Origin: Micromonospora saelicesensis
GTDB lineage: Bacteria > Actinomycetota > Actinomycetes > Mycobacteriales > Micromonosporaceae
NCBI RefSeq assembly: GCF_900091575.1
Contig: NZ_FMCR01000002.1
Location: 229,787-293,786 of the forward strand
Reading direction: 5' to 3'
DNA: 64,000 bases
Below are positions 15,436 through 24,422 of the stretch, one piece after another. The notes below the pieces were generated by a model, which saw nothing but the letters and a program-made list of their open reading frames with translations, made no database searches and was not told the origin of the DNA. Position numbers and translations under genes: made by a program. The first letter of the stretch is position 1. Every line of letters starts with the position of its first letter.

Positions 15436-17139
15436 CTATCCGGGCCTGACCCGCTGCCGCCGACGCAGCACCGCCGCGCCGACCAGGGCCGCCGCGGCCA
15501 GCGCGGCGAGCGCCACCTCGGGCCACCAGCCGAGGCGGGTGGCGAGGGTGCGTCCGTCGTCGAGCCGCAACTGCCGCACCACGACCTCCCGGGTGTTGAA
15601 CCCGGTGGCATCGCTTACCCGCCCGTCGGGTGCGACGAACCCGGACACCCCGACCGTGGAGGCCATCAACGCCGGCCGTCCGTGCTCCACCGCCCGCAGC
15701 CGCACCATGGCCATCTGCTGGCGGGCCTCCGCCACGTTGAAGGTGGCGTTGTTGGTCTGCACCACCAGCAGTTGCGCGCCGCCGGTGACGGTGTCGCGGA
15801 CCACCTCGTCGTAGGCGACCTCGAAGCAGATCACGTCACCGAGCACGGTGGGCCCGGCGCGTACCACGCCCGGGGTGCTTCCGGGCACGAAGTCGTTGCG
15901 GATGAGGTCGACCTTCTTGCTGACCATCCGGGCCACGTCGCGCAGCGGCACGTACTCGGCGAACGGCACCGGGTGGCGTTTCGTGTACAGCTGCTCGAGG
16001 TCCGCGCCGGTGCCGGGGCGCCACAGGATGCCCGCGTTGCGGACCTGCCCGGCGTCGGGGCCCAGCAGCACCGCGCCGACCAGGATCGGCGCGCCGATGG
16101 TGTCGGCGGCCTGGGAGATCCGCGCGCCGGCGGTGGGGTTGCGCAGCGGGTCGATGTCGCTGGAGTTCTCCGGCCACACCACCAGGTCGGGTCGCCGCTG
16201 TTGCCCGGCGGCGACCCGCTCGGCCAGTTCGATGGTGGCGTCGACGTGGTTGTTGAGCACCGCCTGCCGTTGGGCGTTGAAGTCCAGGCCCAGCCGCGGC
16301 ACGTTGCCCTGCACGATCGCCACGGTGACGGTGTCGCCGGACCCGGCGGTGGCGACCGGCACCAGCAGACCCCCGGCGGTCAGCGCGACGGCCACGACGG
16401 CCGGTACGACCACAGGCGTCCACCGCCGCGCCACGGCACCCCCGGGGCGTGCGGGGCCGTCCAGCGGGCCGTCAGCGCCCGGGACGGCGTCGCCTGGCGT
16501 GGTGGTGGGCTCAGGTGCGTGGCGCTGGGCGGTGATCCAGCCCTGCCACACGGCGGTGACCAGCAACCCGCCGATGAGGGCCACGACGAAGGTGATCAAC
16601 GGGGCGCCGCCCAGCGCGGCCAGCCGCAGCAGCGGTGAGCTGTCCTGGCTGAACGCCAACCGCCCCCACGGGAACCCGCCGAACGGGGTGCGGTCGCGCA
16701 GCGCCTCCTGCCCGACCCAGAGCAGCCCGGTCAGCGCCGGCCACGCCCAGCGGGCGCGGTCGACCAGCGGCGACACCCAGGCGGTGGCCGCGCCCAGCAA
16801 CGCCAGGTAGCCGGCCTGCAGCAGCGACAGCAGCACCCACGGCAGGTAGCCGGTGTGCAGGTTCGTCCAGGCCAGCAGCGGGGCGAAGAACGCCACCCCG
16901 GTCAGGAAGCCCAGGCCAGCGCCGGCGCGCAACCGCCGTCGGTGCGCGGCGGCGGCCAGCAGCGCCACCCCGACCGGCGCGAGCGGCCACACCCCGTACG
17001 GGGGGAACGCCACCAGCAGGGCCAGCCCGGCGGCCACGGCCAGGGGTACGGCGACCCGCAGCGGCAGCGGCCGACCGGCAACGACCGGCCGGGGCTGCGC
17101 CGCCGGGGTGTGCGTCTCATCCCGGTCCAGGGTCGTCAC
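15436..17139 (-). CDS. lnt: apolipoprotein N-acyltransferase
   Basis: A 567-aa membrane enzyme that adds the third acyl chain to the N-terminal cysteine of lipoproteins. About six to seven hydrophobic segments fill residues 25-230. The nitrilase-like domain follows from about residue 265, with catalytic Glu324 (in VVWPENSSD), Lys387 (YTKRHPVPF) and Cys438 (VICFEVAYDE) all present, and a final membrane helix near 540-560. GTG at 17139 with GAGGTGAAG upstream. Operon with ppm1: lipoprotein acylation and polyprenol mannose supply. Confidence 0.92.
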   Translation of the reverse strand: MTTLDRDETHTPAAQPRPVVAGRPLPLRVAVPLAVAAGLALLVAFPPYGVWPLAPVGVALLAAAAHRRRLRAGAGLGFLTGVAFFAPLLAWTNLHTGYLPWVLLSLLQAGYLALLGAATAWVSPLVDRARWAWPALTGLLWVGQEALRDRTPFGGFPWGRLAFSQDSSPLLRLAALGGAPLITFVVALIGGLLVTAVWQGWITAQRHAPEPTTTPGDAVPGADGPLDGPARPGGAVARRWTPVVVPAVVAVALTAGGLLVPVATAGSGDTVTVAIVQGNVPRLGLDFNAQRQAVLNNHVDATIELAERVAAGQQRRPDLVVWPENSSDIDPLRNPTAGARISQAADTIGAPILVGAVLLGPDAGQVRNAGILWRPGTGADLEQLYTKRHPVPFAEYVPLRDVARMVSKKVDLIRNDFVPGSTPGVVRAGPTVLGDVICFEVAYDEVVRDTVTGGAQLLVVQTNNATFNVAEARQQMAMVRLRAVEHGRPALMASTVGVSGFVAPDGRVSDATGFNTREVVVRQLRLDDGRTLATRLGWWPEVALAALAAAALVGAAVLRRRQRVRPG

Positions 17140-17618
17140 CGCTTCACCTCGATCACGGGGCGAAGGTTACCTGGCTGGCGGGTGAACCGGCCGCGTCGGG
17201 CCGTCGGGCACGAACCGCCCGGGGGACATGAAATCGGGGCGCGGCTCGCGCCGCGCCCCGATGCTCCCAGGCCCTTCCCGGCCGGTGTGGCGAGGATGGG
17301 GCACGACGACCTTCGGACCGACCGGACGTGGACTGGCTGCCCCCGCCGGGCCGTTGTCTACTGGCCGTGCACCTCACCCTGCCCGTACACCGGTAACCGC
17401 GGCCGGTTCGCGCCGCCCCGCCGACCCCCGCCCGCTGGACCTGGCCGCCGCGACGATGACGCTCAAACATGTCGCTCGGCCAGCGGACGAAGGGACGAAG
17501 CGAACAACAGCCGCTTCCCGTGGTAGGACTCAAAGACGGTACGTGCCGACCCCCGTCGGTTGTCAACCCGCAGCCGGCCTGTCGTGTGTTGCGACACGGC
17601 GTGTCGGGTCGGCGAGTC
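17140..17618. other. gene-free interval between lnt and the kam locus
   Basis: No reading frame here looks like protein; the open frames are Arg/Pro/Ser-rich shadows. The region contains one strong hairpin at 17234-17261 (12-bp perfect stem, loop TCGC) and a small CGTGT-N6-ACACG inverted repeat near 17585-17600, just beyond the end of the mutL-like gene, which may end that operon. The lnt promoter should also lie here, but I see no clear -10/-35 pair. Confidence 0.5.
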
Positions 17619-18956
17619 TCAATGCGTACGCAGATGCTGACGCAGCAGCGACTGCGCGGCCGCCCGGTGCTCCTCGGCGAGCAGCCCTCCGGCGGCCAGC
17701 ACGTAGTCGGCGTCGACCACCGCAGCGGCGGCGCGCGGCAGCGCCCACCCGCCGGCGTGGTCGGCCAGGACCGCCGTCAGCACCTGCCCGGACACGTCCG
17801 CCGGCGAGTGCCGCAGCACACCACCGGAGCCCACCAGCATCCGCACGTCGCGCAGGTCCCGCCCGGCCCGCTCACCGGTGGCGGCGCCCCGGGCGTGCCG
17901 GCGCAGCGCCACCGTCGCGGCGAGGGTGGCGATACGCCGGTCCACGGCCCGCTCGACGTCGTCGACGGCCAGGAACGCCGGGTCGGCCGCCCGTCGCGCC
18001 GCCGCGGCGGCCAGGTCGTCGGCTTCGCCGGCGGCGAGCAGCCGTTCCTCCACGGCGGCCCGCACCACCCCGGGGGCGCTCCAGCGCATGCCCAGATCGC
18101 CCTCCACGGTGCGGGCCCGCCACAGGCTGCCGGCGACCTCCCGGCCCGGCCCGGTGGCCCGCTCGTCGGGCGTGAGCACCGAGTACACGTCGGTGGTGGC
18201 CCCACCCACGTCCACCACGGCCAGGTCGCCGCCGAGGGTGTCGGCGAGCACCTCCACACCGGTGAGCACCGCGTCGGGGGTGGCCGCCCGCACCAACCGC
18301 GCGAACCGGGCACCCCGCGACAGTCGTTTACCGCCGATGACGTGGCGCAGGAACACCGCCCGGATCGCCGCCCGCGCCGACGCCGGGGCGAGCACCCCGA
18401 TGCGCGGCAGGACGTTGTCGGCGTCGGTGACCGGCACACCCGCGTCGCGCAGCAGCCCGGTCAACTGCTCGCGCGCGTCGGCGTTGCCCGCGTACACCAC
18501 GGGCCGGCGCCACCGGGCCCGGGCCAGGCGGGTGGCGTTGTGGGTGATCGTGTCGGCGTCGCCGCCGTCGGTGCCGCCCACGAGCAGCACCACATCCGGG
18601 CGGGCCGCCCGCAACGCCGTCAGGTCGGCGGCGCCGAGCCGCCCGGCCGCGACGTGCACCACGTGCGCGCCGGCGGACAACCCGACCCGCCGGCCGGCCT
18701 GCGCGGTGACCAGCGGCTCGTAGCCGATCACGGCCAGCCGCAGCCCACCACCGGCCGACGAGCACACGTACCACGGCACGTCGCGCACCCCGAGACCGGC
18801 GGTGGCCGCCGCGACCGCGGCGTCCAGGCCGTGCAGCACGTCGGTGCCCACCGTGGTGGGCGCCGACGCCGCGCCGGCCAGGACACCGGCGGCCAGGTCC
18901 ACCACCGCCACCTTCGTGTACGTGGAACCGACGTCGGCGCAGACCGCCAGGGTCAC
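17619..18956 (-). CDS. MutL/GlmL-family protein, candidate aminomutase reactivase
   Basis: A 445-aa protein of the glutamate-mutase-associated MutL family (unrelated to mismatch-repair MutL). The ASKHA ATPase fold is visible: phosphate-1 loop CADVGSTYTKVAVVDL (residues 6-21), then VVLLVGGTDGGDADT, and phosphate-2-like AVVDVGGATTDVYSV. Family members lie next to B12-dependent carbon-skeleton and amino mutases and are thought to re-activate or load them. Its GTG start overlaps the kal stop (GTGA), closing the minus-strand operon after kamD, kamE and kal. The most economical role is chaperone for lysine 5,6-aminomutase, which suffers suicide inactivation. That role is inferred from context. Confidence 0.8.
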   Translation of the reverse strand: MTLAVCADVGSTYTKVAVVDLAAGVLAGAASAPTTVGTDVLHGLDAAVAAATAGLGVRDVPWYVCSSAGGGLRLAVIGYEPLVTAQAGRRVGLSAGAHVVHVAAGRLGAADLTALRAARPDVVLLVGGTDGGDADTITHNATRLARARWRRPVVYAGNADAREQLTGLLRDAGVPVTDADNVLPRIGVLAPASARAAIRAVFLRHVIGGKRLSRGARFARLVRAATPDAVLTGVEVLADTLGGDLAVVDVGGATTDVYSVLTPDERATGPGREVAGSLWRARTVEGDLGMRWSAPGVVRAAVEERLLAAGEADDLAAAAARRAADPAFLAVDDVERAVDRRIATLAATVALRRHARGAATGERAGRDLRDVRMLVGSGGVLRHSPADVSGQVLTAVLADHAGGWALPRAAAAVVDADYVLAAGGLLAEEHRAAAQSLLRQHLRTH

Positions 18957-19345
18957 GACGCGGCGGGGACGACCACGGTGCCGGTCGCGGTGACCGCCAC
19001 GATCGGCGGGTCGAGGACCTCGGCGGCGGACGCGGAGCGCTCCGGGCGACCCCGGCACACCACCGCGCAGCTCAACTCCAGGGAGCGGCTACGGGTGCCC
19101 ACCCGCGACACCCGCGCGGTGACCTCGACCACGTCCCCGGCCTGGACGGGCGCGTGGAAGCGCACGTCGGCGTACCCGGCGAACAGGCCCTCGTCGCCGT
19201 CGGTGCGGATGCACACCTCAGTGGCGACGTCGCCGAACAACCCGAGCGCGTACGCCCCGTCGACGAGGTTGCCGGCGTAGTGGGCGTGCGAGTACGGCAC
19301 ATACCGCCGGTGCGTCACCGTCAACCCGAGCCGTGCGTCGGTCAT
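18953..19345 (-). CDS. kal: hotdog-fold 3-aminobutyryl-CoA ammonia-lyase (Kal)
   Basis: A 130-aa single hotdog-domain protein. It shows YSHAHYAGNLVDGAYALGLFGDVATEV near the N-terminus and ADVRFHAPVQAGDVVEV in the second half, matching the short Kal enzymes of lysine fermenters rather than 4HBT thioesterases. Kal removes ammonia from L-3-aminobutyryl-CoA to give crotonyl-CoA, the final dedicated step of the pathway. The ATG start overlaps the kamE stop (ATGA), and its own stop overlaps the mutL-like start. The strength of this call comes from context: a lone hotdog protein would be ambiguous. Confidence 0.8.
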   Translation of the reverse strand: MTDARLGLTVTHRRYVPYSHAHYAGNLVDGAYALGLFGDVATEVCIRTDGDEGLFAGYADVRFHAPVQAGDVVEVTARVSRVGTRSRSLELSCAVVCRGRPERSASAAEVLDPPIVAVTATGTVVVPAAS

Positions 19346-20097
19346 GCCATCGCCTTCCGTTGCGTGATCAGGGCGTGCACGAGGTAGCTGGCCACCTCGC
19401 CGGGCGTGGTGCCCCGACCGAAGATCCGGTCCACGCCCAACTCGTCGGTCATCGTCTCGTCGAAGCGGGGACCACCGACGATCAGCAGCGGCCGCCGCCC
19501 CGCCGGCATCGCCTCCCGGAACGCCGCGGACATCTCCCGGGTGTTGTGCAGGTGCGCGTCGCGTTGGGTGACCACCTGCGACACGAGCACCGCGTCGGCC
19601 TTCTCCGCCCGGGCGGTCTCCACCAGCTCCGGCACGCTGACCTGCGCGCCCATGTTGGTGACCTTCAACTCCCGGTAGTACTCCAGGCCCTTCTCCCCCG
19701 CGATGCCCTTGACGTTGAGGATCGCGTCGATGCCCACTGTGTGCGCGTCGGTGCCGATGCACGCCCCGACCACTGACAGCTTGCGCCGCAACCGCTGCTT
19801 GATCACCGTGTTGACGTCCTTCGCCGACAGCAGCGCGAAGTCCCGTTCCACCACCTGCACGGCGTTGAGGTCGACCAGGTGGTTGACCCGCCCGTAGACG
19901 ACGAAGAACGTGAACCCGTCGCCCATCGGCTTGGCGTGCACCACCATCGCCGGGTCCATGCCCATCTTGTTGGCCAACTGCACCGCCGCGCCCTCGGCGC
20001 GCTTGTCGTGGGTCACCGGCAGGGTGAACGACACCTGCACCATGCCGTCACCGGTGGTGTCCCCGTACGGGCGCACGATCTGCTTCTCCCCGCTCAC
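19342..20097 (-). CDS. kamE: lysine 5,6-aminomutase, beta (B12-binding) subunit
   Basis: A 251-aa cobalamin-binding subunit. The base-off B12 motif DAHTVG is present with His119. Lys130, 11 residues later in ILNVKG, sits exactly where the PLP-binding lysine lies in the clostridial enzyme (His133/Lys144). The N-terminal domain begins KQIVRPYGDTTGDGMVQVSF, and the Rossmann B12 domain ends in RIFGRGTTPGEVASYLV. With KamD it moves the terminal amino group of beta-lysine from C6 to C5 using adenosylcobalamin and PLP. The GTG start overlaps the kamD stop by 4 nt. Both key cofactor ligands are intact. Confidence 0.95.
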   Translation of the reverse strand: MSGEKQIVRPYGDTTGDGMVQVSFTLPVTHDKRAEGAAVQLANKMGMDPAMVVHAKPMGDGFTFFVVYGRVNHLVDLNAVQVVERDFALLSAKDVNTVIKQRLRRKLSVVGACIGTDAHTVGIDAILNVKGIAGEKGLEYYRELKVTNMGAQVSVPELVETARAEKADAVLVSQVVTQRDAHLHNTREMSAAFREAMPAGRRPLLIVGGPRFDETMTDELGVDRIFGRGTTPGEVASYLVHALITQRKAMA

Positions 20098-21653
20098 GCG
20101 GCGGCCTCCAGGATGTCGGTGGCCGGGTTGCAGTAGTCGGCCTCGTGCGCGGCGACCCCGGACAGGCCCTTGCCGCGGTCCGCGGGCCGCTTCATGATCC
20201 CGAAGGTGCCCTCGGCGATCGCCGTGAGCAGCGTCTGTTCCCCGATGCGCTCCAGCAGGTCCAGTGCCTCACCGAGGACCTGGTTGGCGCGGCGGCGGAT
20301 GAACCCGCCCGGCGCCGGCACGAAGTCCTCGTGCAGCCCACCGGCCGCGCCGAGGACGTAACGCACGTTCTGCAGGGCGATGTCCCGGTCGGACAACCAC
20401 GGCGTCACCACCGCCTCGGTCATCATCCCCACCAGCAGGATGCCCTGACCGGTCAGCGCGCCGGCCAGGTTGAAGAACCCGTCGAGCAGGTTGCCCCGGA
20501 ACACGTCACCGGTCATGTGCTTCGTCGGCGGCATCCACTTCAACGGTGCGTCGGGGAACAACTCCCGGGCCAGCAACGCGTGCGCCAACTCCAACCGGAA
20601 CGACTCCGGCACCTCCGGGTTGATCTCGAACGCGTGCCCCAACCCCAACTGCCAGTCCGCCAACCCCGCCTCATGCGCGAAGAACTCGTTGAGCAACTGC
20701 GACACCGTCACCGTGTGCGCCTCGTCGACCGCGTCGGCGGTGGTCAGGTAGTTGTCCTCACCGGTGTTGATGATGATCCCGGCGCGGGCGTGCACCTGCC
20801 GGGAGAACCGCTGGTCGACGAACGTGCGCACCGGGTTGATGTCGCGGAACAGGATCCCGTACATCGAGTCGTTCAACATCATGTCGAGGCGTTCCAACCC
20901 GGCCAGGGTCGCCATCTCCGGCATGCACAGCCCCGAGGCGTAGTTGGTCAACCGCACGTAGCGGCCCACCTCCTTCGACGACTCGTCCAACGCCGCGCGC
21001 ATCAGCCGGAAGTTCTCCTGGGTGGCGTACGTGCCGGCGAACCCCTCCCGGGTCGCGCCCTCGGGCACGTAGTCCAGCAACGACTGCCCGGTGGAGCGGA
21101 TCACCGCGATCACGTCCGCGCCGGCGCGCGCCGCCGCCTGCGCCTGCGGAATGTCCTCGTAGATGTCACCGGTGGCGACGATCAGGTAGATCCACGGCCG
21201 CTGCGCCGGGTCACCGTGGCGCTTCACCAGCCGGTCCCGCTCGGCGCGCCGCCGGTCGATGCGCCGAATGCCCGCGCCGACGGCCTTGCGCGCCGCCGAC
21301 CGGGCGGCCGTGGCCGCCCGCCCGGTGGGCTGGGTGAACCGCACCGACCCGGCCGCTGCCTTCTGCGCCAGCAACGTCACGTCGGTGCTGCCCTCACGGA
21401 CCAGGGCGTCGAACACCGGCACCGCCACCCCGTGACCCAACCCCACGTCCGCGGCGACCGCGTCGACGAGCCGGTTCACCCACGGAATGCCGTCCGGGTC
21501 GGCGCCGGTCACCCCCGCCAACCGCAGCACCGCCCGCTCCACCGACACCGTGGTGTGGCTGCGCGCCAGGTCCACCACCGGCTGCCCGGCCCGACGCGCC
21601 AACTCCCGCGCCCGCGCCACCAGCACCGGATCAAGATCAAGCTTCCCGGTCAT
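20094..21653 (-). CDS. kamD: lysine 5,6-aminomutase, alpha subunit
   Basis: A 519-aa TIM-barrel subunit, the same size as characterised KamD (about 516 aa). Recognisable blocks include QRPWIYLIVATGDIYEDIPQAQAAARAGADVIAVIRSTGQSLLDYVPEGAT, then RLTNYASGLCMPEMA, and GILFRDINPVRTFVDQ. It binds PLP and the substrate, while KamE carries B12. The usual substrate is L-beta-lysine (or D-lysine). The ATG overlaps the amidohydrolase stop (ATGA), and the kamE GTG overlaps its own stop. Codon use and GC match neighbours, so no sign of recent transfer. Confidence 0.95.
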   Translation of the reverse strand: MTGKLDLDPVLVARARELARRAGQPVVDLARSHTTVSVERAVLRLAGVTGADPDGIPWVNRLVDAVAADVGLGHGVAVPVFDALVREGSTDVTLLAQKAAAGSVRFTQPTGRAATAARSAARKAVGAGIRRIDRRRAERDRLVKRHGDPAQRPWIYLIVATGDIYEDIPQAQAAARAGADVIAVIRSTGQSLLDYVPEGATREGFAGTYATQENFRLMRAALDESSKEVGRYVRLTNYASGLCMPEMATLAGLERLDMMLNDSMYGILFRDINPVRTFVDQRFSRQVHARAGIIINTGEDNYLTTADAVDEAHTVTVSQLLNEFFAHEAGLADWQLGLGHAFEINPEVPESFRLELAHALLARELFPDAPLKWMPPTKHMTGDVFRGNLLDGFFNLAGALTGQGILLVGMMTEAVVTPWLSDRDIALQNVRYVLGAAGGLHEDFVPAPGGFIRRRANQVLGEALDLLERIGEQTLLTAIAEGTFGIMKRPADRGKGLSGVAAHEADYCNPATDILEAAA

Positions 21654-23215
21654 GATGACCCTTCCTCATAGATGACCTCACCGCGCAGCACCAGGCGCCG
21701 GCACACCGGCAGCGGCGTCGGGTCGTCCGGACCCCGCGCCTCCGGGTCCTCGGCCTGCAACACCGGCAGACCCCGCTCCACCCCCGCCGGCGTCGACCAC
21801 ACCGCGAACGTCGCCGGCGCACCCAACGCCAGGACCCCCTCGACGTCCAGGTGCACCGCCCGCCACCCACCCCGGGTGTGCGCCGCGAACGCCGAACGCA
21901 CACTCATCCGCTGCGCCGGGTTGTGGTGCGCCACCGCCGCCCGCACCGACCCCCACGGGTCCAGCGGCGTCACCGGCGAATCCGACCCGAACGCCAACGC
22001 CACCCCCACCGAGTGCATCGCACCCATCGGGTTCGACTCCAACGACCGGTCCAACCCCAACCGCGTCTCGTACATCCGGCCCGCGCCACCCCACAACCGG
22101 TCGAACGCCGGCTGCATGCTCGCCACCACCCCGTACTCCACGAACCGCGCGATCAACGCCTTGCTCATGATCTCCGCGTGTTCGATGCGGTGCCGGGCCG
22201 CCCGCAACCGCTCCACCCCCACCGTCCGCGCCGCCGCCGCGAACCCGTCGAGGACGGTGCCGATCGCCGCGTCACCGATGGCGTGGAAACCGCCCTGCAT
22301 GCCGTGCGCCGCGCAGTCCAGCAGGTGATCGCGCACCTGCTCGACCGACAGGTACCCGTGCCCGCAGCCGTCACCGTCGCCGTACGGCTGCGACACGTGC
22401 GCCGTGCGCGAGCCCAACGCCCCGTCGGCGAACAGGTCCCCACCGGCGCCGACCGCGCCCAACTCCCGGGCCCGCGCCGCACCACCCAACTCACCCCAGT
22501 ACCCGTACACCTCCGGCAACCCCGCGCCGGAGATGCCCAGCAGACCGGTGAAGTCCTCCTCGTCGGAGATCTCCGGGCCACCACACTCGTGCACCGCCGC
22601 GATCCCCAACGACGCCGCGTGGGCCAGGGCCACCCGCTGCGCCGCGACCCGCTGCGCCCGACTCACCGACGCCTGCGCGGCCGCCCGCACCACGTGGTGC
22701 GCGTCGCGCCGCAACCAGCCCGACGCGTCGTATCCGGCCGCCTGCGCCGCCTGCGGGCACGCCGCCAGCAACGCCGAGGACACCAACGCCGAGTGGATCG
22801 ACGCCTGCGACAGGTACACCCGCCGACCACCGGCGGCCCGGTCCAGCGCCGCGGCGTCCGGCAACGTCGGATCCGACCAACCCGACTCGTCCCAGCCGTG
22901 CCCCAGCACCACCGCGTCCGCCGGCAGACCCGCCGCGAACCCCGCCACCGCGTCGAGCAGCTGCCCCGCCGAGCGCACCCCGGACAACGCCAACCCGGAC
23001 AGCGCCAACCCGGTGTCGGTGGCGTGCACGTGCGCGTCGACGAACGCCGGCGTCACCAACGCCCCGCCCAGGTCCACCACCCGGTCGGCCGGCGGCGCGT
23101 CACCGTCGGTCCCCAACCAGGCAATCCGCCCACCGGACACCAGCAGCGCGGTGGCGCTCGGGTCGGCGGGGCAGTGCAGCACGCCGCCGCGATACAACGT
23201 CGAGGGGTTCGTCAT
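21650..23215 (-). CDS. metal-dependent amidohydrolase, YtcJ-like (amidohydrolase 3)
   Basis: A 521-aa member of the YtcJ-like amidohydrolase group. It has the N-terminal beta-sandwich, then FVDAHVHATDTG (HxH metal site, about residues 57-68), a central GFHAIGDAAIGTVLDGF, RHRIEHAEIM and late FGSDSPVTPLDPW with the catalytic Asp. YtcJ relatives hydrolyse N-acyl or amide substrates. Nothing in the known lysine fermentation pathway needs such an enzyme, yet it is locked between kdd (4 nt away) and kamD (overlapping). It may deacylate an N-acyl-lysine or cyclic intermediate, feed the pathway, or salvage a lactam. The substrate is unknown. Confidence 0.85.
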   Translation of the reverse strand: MTNPSTLYRGGVLHCPADPSATALLVSGGRIAWLGTDGDAPPADRVVDLGGALVTPAFVDAHVHATDTGLALSGLALSGVRSAGQLLDAVAGFAAGLPADAVVLGHGWDESGWSDPTLPDAAALDRAAGGRRVYLSQASIHSALVSSALLAACPQAAQAAGYDASGWLRRDAHHVVRAAAQASVSRAQRVAAQRVALAHAASLGIAAVHECGGPEISDEEDFTGLLGISGAGLPEVYGYWGELGGAARARELGAVGAGGDLFADGALGSRTAHVSQPYGDGDGCGHGYLSVEQVRDHLLDCAAHGMQGGFHAIGDAAIGTVLDGFAAAARTVGVERLRAARHRIEHAEIMSKALIARFVEYGVVASMQPAFDRLWGGAGRMYETRLGLDRSLESNPMGAMHSVGVALAFGSDSPVTPLDPWGSVRAAVAHHNPAQRMSVRSAFAAHTRGGWRAVHLDVEGVLALGAPATFAVWSTPAGVERGLPVLQAEDPEARGPDDPTPLPVCRRLVLRGEVIYEEGSS

Positions 23216-23219
23216 GACC

Positions 23220-24281
23220 TCAGTCTGCCGCGACCCGCGCCGCGAACAGCTGACGCACCCCCGGCTCGGCCCGCAGCAGCCCCAGCGCCAACTCCGCGTG
23301 CCCCGGCACGTACCCGTTGCCGACCAGCATCGTCACGTCCGCCGCCAACCCCTCCGCGCCCAACGCGGCAGCGGAGAAGCTCGTCGCCATCGAGAAGAAG
23401 ATCACCGTGCCGCCGTCCGCGGTGGCCAGCACCGCCCCGTGCTCGCAGCCCGGCACGTCCACGCAGACCACCGTCACGTCCGCCGGCACCCCCAGCGCGG
23501 TGGTCACCGCCGTGGACAACGCCACCGGGTCGCGCGCGTCGGCCAACGCCACCATCGACGCCAGACCGGCGGCCGTCAGCGCGTCGCGTTCCGCCGCCAC
23601 CGGCACCACCCCGACGGTACGCGCGGCGCCCGCCCGTCGCGCCGCCGCGAGAGACAGCGACCCGCTCTTACCCGCCCCACCGATCACCGCGACCCGCACC
23701 GGCGTCGCGTCACCGGTGCGCCGACGCTCCTCGACGTAGCGCGACACCACCCGGGCCGTCAGGGCGGGCGCCCCGCACACGTCCAGCACGGCGAGGGACA
23801 ACTGCGGGTCCTCGTCGTCGGGCAGCACCGCGGCGATGGAGCGCGCGAACAGGATCGCCCACCCGTCACAGGGCACCTGCTCGCTGCGCCCGTCCCAGCG
23901 GGCCAACCCATCGGTGATCACCAGGGGCGTCAACGTCAACGACACCAGGGTGGCGACCCGCTCCCCCGCCGTGAGCCCCAGCGGGGACCGCCGACCGGCC
24001 TCCTCGACCGTGCCGATCAGCATCCCGCCCGACCCGGTCACCGGGTTCTGCATCTTCCCCCGGGTCGCGATGATCTCCAGCACCTCGGCGCGGACCGCGT
24101 CACCGTCCCCGCCGTGCTTCTCCGACAACTGCCGGAAGCTCGCCGCGTCCAGGTTGAGCCGCTGCACCCGGATCCGCACCTCGTTCGGCGCGATCGCCGC
24201 CGACGTGTCCAGGCGCCAGGCCGCCTGCGGCAGCACCCCCGCCGGTTGCACGACGCGGTGCAGTCCCACCGGTGACGTCAC
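23220..24281 (-). CDS. kdd: L-erythro-3,5-diaminohexanoate dehydrogenase
   Basis: A 353-aa NAD(P)-dependent dehydrogenase with a medium-chain-dehydrogenase-like Rossmann domain (VAVIGGAGKSGSLSLAAARRAG, about residues 198-219). The family-typical block is IIATRGKMQNPVTGSGGMLIG near residue 75. Kdd deaminates (3S,5S)-3,5-diaminohexanoate to 5-amino-3-oxohexanoate. The GTG at 24281 sits 5 nt after GGGGGAGG. It is the first gene of the minus-strand operon, transcribed away from kamA across 141 nt. It ends 4 nt before the amidohydrolase start. Confidence 0.92.
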   Translation of the reverse strand: MTSPVGLHRVVQPAGVLPQAAWRLDTSAAIAPNEVRIRVQRLNLDAASFRQLSEKHGGDGDAVRAEVLEIIATRGKMQNPVTGSGGMLIGTVEEAGRRSPLGLTAGERVATLVSLTLTPLVITDGLARWDGRSEQVPCDGWAILFARSIAAVLPDDEDPQLSLAVLDVCGAPALTARVVSRYVEERRRTGDATPVRVAVIGGAGKSGSLSLAAARRAGAARTVGVVPVAAERDALTAAGLASMVALADARDPVALSTAVTTALGVPADVTVVCVDVPGCEHGAVLATADGGTVIFFSMATSFSAAALGAEGLAADVTMLVGNGYVPGHAELALGLLRAEPGVRQLFAARVAAD

Positions 24282-24422
24282 GCCAACCTCCCCCTGCCAG
24301 CCGTTCGAAGCCCCGGTCAAGGCTCGCGTAACGGGAAAACTTACGGCAGACTAGTTTCTGTACCGAATATTTTCCAGTAGCCTTCGGGCTCCGATGATCA
24401 GCCGCAACACCGAGGAGGGGCC
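24282..24422. promoter_or_regulatory. kdd/kamA divergent promoter region, unusually AT-rich
   Basis: These 141 nt between the two divergent kam transcripts include an AT-rich core (about 24331-24376) that stands out from its surroundings. It holds a short inverted repeat, CAGA-N6-TCTG (24347-24360), and GTAA...TTAC nearby. I cannot assign a confident -10/-35 pair. One regulator bound here could control the whole lysine locus. No regulator gene is adjacent. Confidence 0.5.

Noticed and set aside
17153..17566. A 137-codon minus-strand frame between lnt and the kam locus
   Set aside because: Arg/Pro/Ser-rich, no ribosome site, no domain; treated as non-coding.
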